From JAZGAE01 sp036475545 (GTDB lineage Bacteria; Pseudomonadota; Alphaproteobacteria; DATDPM01), in contig JAZGAE010000060.1 of assembly GCA_036475545.1 (NCBI GenBank), positions 1 to 10,043 on the forward strand: 10,043 nucleotides of DNA. Direction: 5' to 3'. Shown piece by piece: positions 6,257 through 10,043 of this stretch (its first letter is position 1; every line of letters starts with the position of its first letter). The notes under the pieces were generated by a model. The model was not told where the DNA came from. It searched no databases and saw only the letters and a program-made list of their open reading frames with translations. The translations under genes and the position numbers were made by a program.

Positions 6257-7224
6257 CGCGCTTCGTCTTTGTCCGGCTGGGGGAGACGGCGGTCGTGCTG
6301 ACCATCATGTCCTTCCTGGTCTATGCGCTGATCGGGCTGATGCCGGGCGATCCCATCGACATCATGATCAGCTCCGACCCGCACCTGACCGCCGCCGACG
6401 CCGAGCGGCTCAGGGCGCTCTACGGCCTCGACCGGCCCATCGTCGAGCGATACCGAGACTGGCTCGAGGCCGCGCTCAGGGGCGACCTCGGGTACTCGCG
6501 AGTCCACGCCCGGCCCGTCCTGGAGATTCTTCTACCCCGACTCGCCAACACGGGCGTCCTCATGGGGCTCTCGTTCGTCCTCTCGGTGGTGATCGCGCTG
6601 CCGCTGGGGATCTATGCCGCGATGAGGCCCTACTCGCGGGCCGACTACGCGGTCAACCTCTTGTGCTTCGCCGGCATCTCGATCCCGGTGTTCTGGCTGG
6701 CGCTCATGCTCATCATCCTCTTCTCCGTGATGCTGGGCTGGCTGCCGGCGGGCGGCATGGGAACGATCGGGGCCGAGAGCCTTGGCGACAAGGCGCGCTT
6801 CATGGCGCTCCCGGTGCTGACGCTGACGCTCGCCAGCATCGGCGGCTACACCCGCTACATGCGCGCGGCGATGATGGAGACGCTGCGCCAGGACTTCATT
6901 CGCACCGCCCGCGCCAAGGGCCTTAGCCGCGCCCGGGTGGTGCTTAAGCATGCGCTTCGGAACGCGCTCATCCCCGTCGTCACCATCCTGGCGCTGTCCT
7001 TCGGGACGCTGTTCTCGGGCGCGCTCATCACCGAGACCATGTTCGCCTATCCCGGGATGGGCCGGCTCATCTACGACGCGATCATGGGCAACGACTTCAA
7101 CCTGGCGCTCATTGGGTTGCTGCTCGCGACCCTGGTGACGCTGCTGGCGAATCTGGCCGCCGACGTGAGCTACGCCTGGCTCGACCCGCGCATCTCGTAC
7201 CGGCGGGCGGGAGCGGTGCCGTGA
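6253..7224 (+). CDS. ABC importer permease 1, DppB/OppB type
   Basis: An inner-membrane channel subunit of 323 residues. There is one N-terminal membrane segment (about 10-30), then a periplasmic stretch with MPGDP and LYGLDRPIVERYRDWL, characteristic of DppB proteins. Further segments follow at about 100-124, 134-162, 184-200, 238-260 and 284-305. The EAA loop that contacts the ATPases is DFIRTARAKGLSRARVVLKHALRNALIP (214-241), with the conserved A, G and NAL-P positions. The protein ends LDPRISY, near the usual DPR tail of the family. The start overlaps the ATPase 2 stop as ATGA, and the stop overlaps the GTG of permease 2. Length is normal (about 310-340). Confidence 0.95.
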   Translation: MTRFVFVRLGETAVVLTIMSFLVYALIGLMPGDPIDIMISSDPHLTAADAERLRALYGLDRPIVERYRDWLEAALRGDLGYSRVHARPVLEILLPRLANTGVLMGLSFVLSVVIALPLGIYAAMRPYSRADYAVNLLCFAGISIPVFWLALMLIILFSVMLGWLPAGGMGTIGAESLGDKARFMALPVLTLTLASIGGYTRYMRAAMMETLRQDFIRTARAKGLSRARVVLKHALRNALIPVVTILALSFGTLFSGALITETMFAYPGMGRLIYDAIMGNDFNLALIGLLLATLVTLLANLAADVSYAWLDPRISYRRAGAVP

Positions 7225-8150
7225 CCGCGGCGGGCGGGCAACGGCTCCCGCCTCCGCGGCCGCTGTCTGTGCTCCTGTGGCGGCGCTTCCGCGAGCATCG
7301 CCTGGCGGTTGCAAGCGCCTGGGTCCTGATCGGTCTCACCCTGCTCTCGGGCTTCGCGCCGGTCATCGCAACGGCGACGGGGATCGACGCCGGCGAGGTC
7401 GATCTCTACAACCGCTTCGCGGGGCCGTCTTTTTCCCACGCTCTCGGCACCGACGAGCTCGGCCGCGACCTCTTCATCCGGCTGCTCTACGGCGGCCGGG
7501 TCTCGCTCTTCGTCGGGTTCGCCGCGGCGTTGGCCTCGGCCCTCATCGGCACTGCGATCGGGCTCTTTGCGGGCTACTACGGCGGACGGCTCGACGCCTT
7601 TCTCATGCGCCTCACCGACGGGGTCATCGCGCTCCCGCTGCTGCCGCTCCTGATCGTCCTGGCGGCGGTGGACCTCGCCAAGCTCGGCCTGCCGGAGGCG
7701 CTGATCCAGTCGGAGGACGTCAGCCTCTACCGCATCATGGTCATCATCTCGGTGGTGGGGTGGACGACGGTGGCGCGCCTCGTGCGGGGCGCGACGCTTT
7801 CGGTGCGCGAGCGCGACTTCGTGCTCGCCGCGGTGGCCCAGGGAGCGGGAGGCGTCCGCATCGTGGCAACCCATATTCTGCCCAACGTGGTCTCGCCCAT
7901 CATCGTCGCCACGACGCTGTCCGTCGGCAACGTCATCCTGTTCGAATCCGTGCTTTCCTTCCTCGGACTCGGGATCCAGCCGCCGATCCCGAGCTGGGGC
8001 AACATGCTGAGCAACGCCCAAGAGCTGATCTGGACGGCGCCCTCGCTCGCCTTCTATTCGGGGATGCTGATCTTCGTCACCGTGATCGCCTTCAACTTCC
8101 TGGGCGACGGGCTGCAGGACGCCCTCGACCCCCGCGCGGTCAGGCGCTAG
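7221..8150 (+). CDS. ABC importer permease 2, DppC/OppC type
   Basis: The partner channel subunit, 309 residues. It starts with a cytoplasmic stretch ending LLWRRFREHRLA and a first membrane segment (about 28-50), then the DppC hallmark HALGTDELGRDLFIRLLYGGRVSL (73-96). More segments lie at about 96-118, 135-152, 170-186, 223-242 and 275-296. The EAA loop is DFVLAAVAQGAGGVRIVATHILPN (199-222). The end SFLGLGIQPPIPSWGNML followed by FNFLGDGLQDALDPR is very typical of the family. Residues 150-170 form an extra periplasmic loop (DLAKLGLPEALIQSEDVSLY), longer than in short DppC proteins. The GTG start overlaps the permease 1 stop as GTGA. It closes the operon. Confidence 0.95.
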   Translation: MTAAGGQRLPPPRPLSVLLWRRFREHRLAVASAWVLIGLTLLSGFAPVIATATGIDAGEVDLYNRFAGPSFSHALGTDELGRDLFIRLLYGGRVSLFVGFAAALASALIGTAIGLFAGYYGGRLDAFLMRLTDGVIALPLLPLLIVLAAVDLAKLGLPEALIQSEDVSLYRIMVIISVVGWTTVARLVRGATLSVRERDFVLAAVAQGAGGVRIVATHILPNVVSPIIVATTLSVGNVILFESVLSFLGLGIQPPIPSWGNMLSNAQELIWTAPSLAFYSGMLIFVTVIAFNFLGDGLQDALDPRAVRR

Positions 8151-8322
8151 GCCGTCCTGGAGGCGTGGGTCCGCAGGCAGGGCGCCGGCGGACCTGTCGC
8201 CGCCGGTTCGTCGGGCCGCCGTTCCCCCGATGAGCATTGGCGCGCGGAGCGATTTGCGGTAGCAAGACGTTGGGGCGCGGGGTTGATCCATATGCGGCCC
8301 GAATGGGAGCAGGCCTTGGGCC
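8151..8322. other. Spacer between ABC operon and manC
   Basis: A 172-base non-coding gap. Its first part holds the hairpins at 8168-8206. The last part should hold the manC promoter, but I found no convincing -35/-10 pair; TTGCGG (8254-8259) and the CATAT near 8289 are not properly spaced. The ribosome site of manC is modest (GGGAG at 8305-8309, AGG at 8311-8313). The size of the gap suggests that manC is a separate transcription unit. Confidence 0.6.
8168..8206 (+). terminator. Overlapping GC hairpins after the ABC operon
   Basis: Two perfect 7-bp stems share bases: GGTCCGC (8168-8174) with GCGGACC (8188-8194), and CCGGCGG (8185-8191) with CCGCCGG (8200-8206). They begin 18 bases after the last stop codon, where a terminator or mRNA 3' end would be expected. 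Neither is followed by a T run, so intrinsic termination is doubtful. In DNA this GC-rich some pairing is expected by chance. Confidence 0.35.
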
Positions 8323-9786
8323 ATGACGCCAAGCGGCGAAAAAATCCATCCCGTAATCCTGTCCGGCGGCGCGGGCACCAGGCTCTGGCCGCTCTCGCGG
8401 GAGCTTTACCCCAAGCAGTTTCTGCCCCTGGCCTCGGACCGCAGCCTCCTGCAGGAGGCCGCCCGCCGGGTGGCGGATACCGCGCGGTTCGCGCCCCCGC
8501 TCGTCATCTGCAACGAGGAACACCGGTTCGTAGTGGCCGAGCAGTTTCGAGAAATCGGGATCACGCCGCGCGCCATCTTCCTCGAACCCGCTGGGCGCAA
8601 CACGGCTCCGGCGGCGGCGGTCGCCGCCCTCGCTCTCTTGGACCGCGAGGAGGGCTCTGAGGGGGAGGCGGATCCGGTCATGTTCGTGCTCCCCTCGGAC
8701 CACATCGTCGCCGACGTCGGCGCCTTCAGGCAGGCGGCGGAGGCGGCCGCGCCGGCAGCCGAGGGCGGCGCGCTGGTCACATTCGGGATTCCCGCCAAGC
8801 ACCCCGAGACGGGCTATGGCTACATCCAGCGCGGCGGCCCTCTCGACGCGGACGGCCGGCGCCTCGAGGACTGCTTCCACGTAGCCCGCTTCGTGGAGAA
8901 GCCGGACCGCGGCACCGCGGAAGGGTTTCTCGCCGCCGGCGGCTGGTTCTGGAACAGCGGCATGTTCATGTTTAGGGCCGGGCGCTATCTCTCGGAGCTC
9001 GAGCGCCTCCGACCCGACACGCTCGCGGCGTGCCGGGCGGCGGTCGCGGATGGCGTCCGGGACCTGGACTTCTTCCGCCTGAAGGCCGAATCCTTCGCCG
9101 CCGCGGCGCCCGAGTCGATCGACACCGCGGTCATGGAGCGCACGAGCGGCGCGGCGGTGGTGCCGGTGGAGATGGGCTGGCAAGACGCGGGCTCGTGGCC
9201 TGCGCTGTGGGCCTCCGGGGCGAAGGACCAGGCCGGCAACGTCACCATCGGCGATGTCTTCGCGCTGGACGCCAAGAACTCCTACTTCCACAGCGAGGGC
9301 AGGCTGCTGGCGGTCATCGGACTCGAGGACGTGGTTCTCGTCGTGACCGACGACGCGGTGCTCGCGGCGGGCAAGGACCGCGCCCAGGACGTGAGATCCC
9401 TGGTGGGCGAGTTGAAGGCCCAGGGCCGCACCGAGCCCCTGTCTCACACCCGGGTCTACCGTCCCTGGGGCTACTTCCAGCGGGTCGACGCCGGCGAGGG
9501 CTTCCAGGTGAAGCGCATCACGGTGAAGCCCGGGGGCAGGCTGTCGCTCCAGAAGCACCGCCACCGGGCCGAGCATTGGGTCGTGGTGAAGGGAACCGCC
9601 AGGATCACCCGCGGGGACGAAACCCTCCTGCTGCGGCAGAACGAGTCGGCCTATATCCCGGCGGGCGTCGCCCATAGGCTGGAGAATCCGGAAGAGACGC
9701 CCCTCAGCCTGATCGAGGTGCAGTCCGGAAGCTACCTCGGCGAGGACGATATCGTCCGCCTTGACGACGCCTACGGGCGCGATTGA
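8323..9786 (+). CDS. manC: Mannose-1-phosphate guanylyltransferase / mannose-6-phosphate isomerase
   Basis: A bifunctional cytoplasmic enzyme of 487 residues, the normal length for ManC/CpsB/AlgA proteins. The N-terminal nucleotidyltransferase domain makes GDP-mannose from mannose 1-phosphate and GTP; the C-terminal cupin domain is a type II phosphomannose isomerase. Visible motifs are the pyrophosphorylase signature GGAGTRLWPLSRELYPKQF (15-33), EPAGRNTAPA (88-97), LPSDH (123-127), GYGYI (164-168), the sugar-binding FVEKP (190-194), and GWFWNSGMF (207-215). The cupin metal motif is QKHRHRAEHW (410-419) with a later His451. The end GSYLGEDDIVRLDDAYGR is also typical. The first ATG that gives a full N-terminus is 8323. 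GDP-mannose feeds exopolysaccharide, capsule or O-antigen synthesis, but no glycosyltransferase is in the window, so its pathway is not shown. Sole isomerase activity versus both cannot be judged from sequence. Confidence 0.95.
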   Translation: MTPSGEKIHPVILSGGAGTRLWPLSRELYPKQFLPLASDRSLLQEAARRVADTARFAPPLVICNEEHRFVVAEQFREIGITPRAIFLEPAGRNTAPAAAVAALALLDREEGSEGEADPVMFVLPSDHIVADVGAFRQAAEAAAPAAEGGALVTFGIPAKHPETGYGYIQRGGPLDADGRRLEDCFHVARFVEKPDRGTAEGFLAAGGWFWNSGMFMFRAGRYLSELERLRPDTLAACRAAVADGVRDLDFFRLKAESFAAAAPESIDTAVMERTSGAAVVPVEMGWQDAGSWPALWASGAKDQAGNVTIGDVFALDAKNSYFHSEGRLLAVIGLEDVVLVVTDDAVLAAGKDRAQDVRSLVGELKAQGRTEPLSHTRVYRPWGYFQRVDAGEGFQVKRITVKPGGRLSLQKHRHRAEHWVVVKGTARITRGDETLLLRQNESAYIPAGVAHRLENPEETPLSLIEVQSGSYLGEDDIVRLDDAYGRD

Positions 9787-9796
9787 GCCGTCGCGC

Positions 9797-9850
9797 CGGC
9801 GCGGGCCAAGCATTCGGGCTCCGGCCCCTGTGCCCCGTGGGCCCGCGCCG
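9797..9850 (+). terminator. Perfect 11-bp inverted repeat just after manC
   Basis: CGGCGCGGGCC (9797-9807) and GGCCCGCGCCG (9840-9850) pair perfectly around a 32-base loop that can itself fold GGGC-TCCG-GCCC (9816-9827). It begins 10 bases after the manC stop. The bases after it, AGCGGTTTATTCCGC, include a small T-rich patch but no proper T run. It probably stabilises or terminates the manC transcript; intrinsic termination is not certain. Confidence 0.5.
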
Positions 9851-10043
9851 AGCGGTTTATTCCGCGGTTCCGGGCTTTGCGTTGCGGTCTAGGGCATAAT
9901 CCGGTCAAGTTGAACTGACTGCGCCGGAGGAATTTTGTGCCGCGGGCAGGAGCGGGGCGAAGCACGTAGCGGTGCCACCGCGCGAGCTTTGCTACGAACC
10001 CGTGGCCGCGAAAGACCCCGGCCCTTCGGGTTGCGCCGGGGCG
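9851..10043 (+). other. Right-edge region: strong Shine-Dalgarno, mini-ORF and stem-loops
   Basis: GGAGGA at 9926-9931 is as good a ribosome site as any in the window. Five bases after it a GTG (9937) opens a 10-codon ORF (MPRAGAGRST) that stops at TAG 9967-9969. A TTG two bases earlier (9935) opens a frame that stays open to the edge but encodes an arginine-rich, unconvincing product. Two stems follow: CGTAGC (9965-9970) with GCTACG (9991-9996), and CCCCGGC (10016-10022) with GCCGGGG (10035-10041), the latter capped by a C-UUCG-G tetraloop. This may be the leader of a gene beyond the window or a structured RNA. I do not recognise it as a known RNA family. Confidence 0.3.

Noticed and set aside
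2420..8150. Idea that the importer is a thiamin or HMP transporter because it lies opposite a TPP riboswitch
   Set aside because: The binding protein is family 5 with DppB/DppC permeases and two ATPases, unlike ThiBPQ or ThiXYZ systems, and the riboswitch is on the other strand.
2420..8150. YejABEF-type (microcin C/oligopeptide) transporter
   Set aside because: Those systems have one fused double-ATPase encoded last. Here two separate ATPase genes precede the permeases.
8254..8294. TTGCGG plus CATATG as a manC promoter
   Set aside because: The spacing between them (about 29 bases) is far from 17, and CATATG is a poor -10 element.
8140..9813. A 557-codon open frame on the minus strand covering manC
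   Set aside because: It is fully antisense to an unmistakable ManC protein. Long antisense frames are expected at this GC content.
9895..9900. CATAAT as a -10 box after manC
   Set aside because: No acceptable -35 lies 16-18 bases upstream; the TTGC sequences nearby are only 12-13 bases away.
9921..10043. RNase P RNA or another housekeeping RNA, suggested by GGAGGAA and the stems
   Set aside because: The conserved GAGGAAAGUCCGGGC block of RNase P RNA is not present, and no other family consensus fits.

Overview
The window is very GC-rich, with tightly packed genes, and looks like the chromosome of a high-GC proteobacterium. An alphaproteobacterium is most likely, judging from the thiO-thiS-thiG order behind a TPP riboswitch and from the GC-rich Dpp/Opp-type operon and ManC sequences. 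That placement is inference; there is no rRNA or other marker gene in the window.

Layout: (1) 1-2060, minus strand: thiamin thiazole-synthesis operon thiO-thiS-thiG. thiO and thiS overlap by 4 nt, and thiG runs off the left edge. (2) 2061-2419, divergent control region: the minus strand carries a TTGACA promoter candidate, a clear TPP (THI-box) riboswitch and a hairpin that would bury the thiO Shine-Dalgarno. The plus strand carries a promoter candidate and a leader stem-loop for the transporter operon. An 18-bp tandem direct repeat lies between the two promoters. (3) 2420-8150, plus strand: a complete five-gene peptide/nickel-type ABC importer in the order binding protein, ATPase, ATPase, permease, permease. 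Neighbouring genes are joined by NTGA stop/start overlaps. (4) 8151-8322: spacer with two mutually exclusive GC hairpins. (5) 8323-9786, plus strand: manC-type bifunctional mannose-1-phosphate guanylyltransferase/mannose-6-phosphate isomerase. (6) 9787-10043: a perfect 11-bp inverted repeat just after manC, then a strong Shine-Dalgarno, a 10-codon ORF and two stem-loops at the right edge.

How they work together: ThiO oxidises glycine to the imine, ThiS carries the sulfur as a C-terminal thiocarboxylate, and ThiG condenses both with deoxyxylulose phosphate to make the thiazole half of thiamin; TPP feeds back through the riboswitch. The ABC operon should import peptides or another family-5 ligand, and its link to thiamin is only a shared promoter region. 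ManC makes GDP-mannose for surface polysaccharide and appears to be a separate unit.

The most unusual thing is at the junction of the two ATPase genes. A 44-bp tandem duplication has copied the stop/start overlap, creating a 15-codon micro-ORF that repeats the C-terminal tail of the first ATPase and sits as an extra stop/start relay step before the second. I saw no mobile element, CRISPR array, tRNA or defence system.
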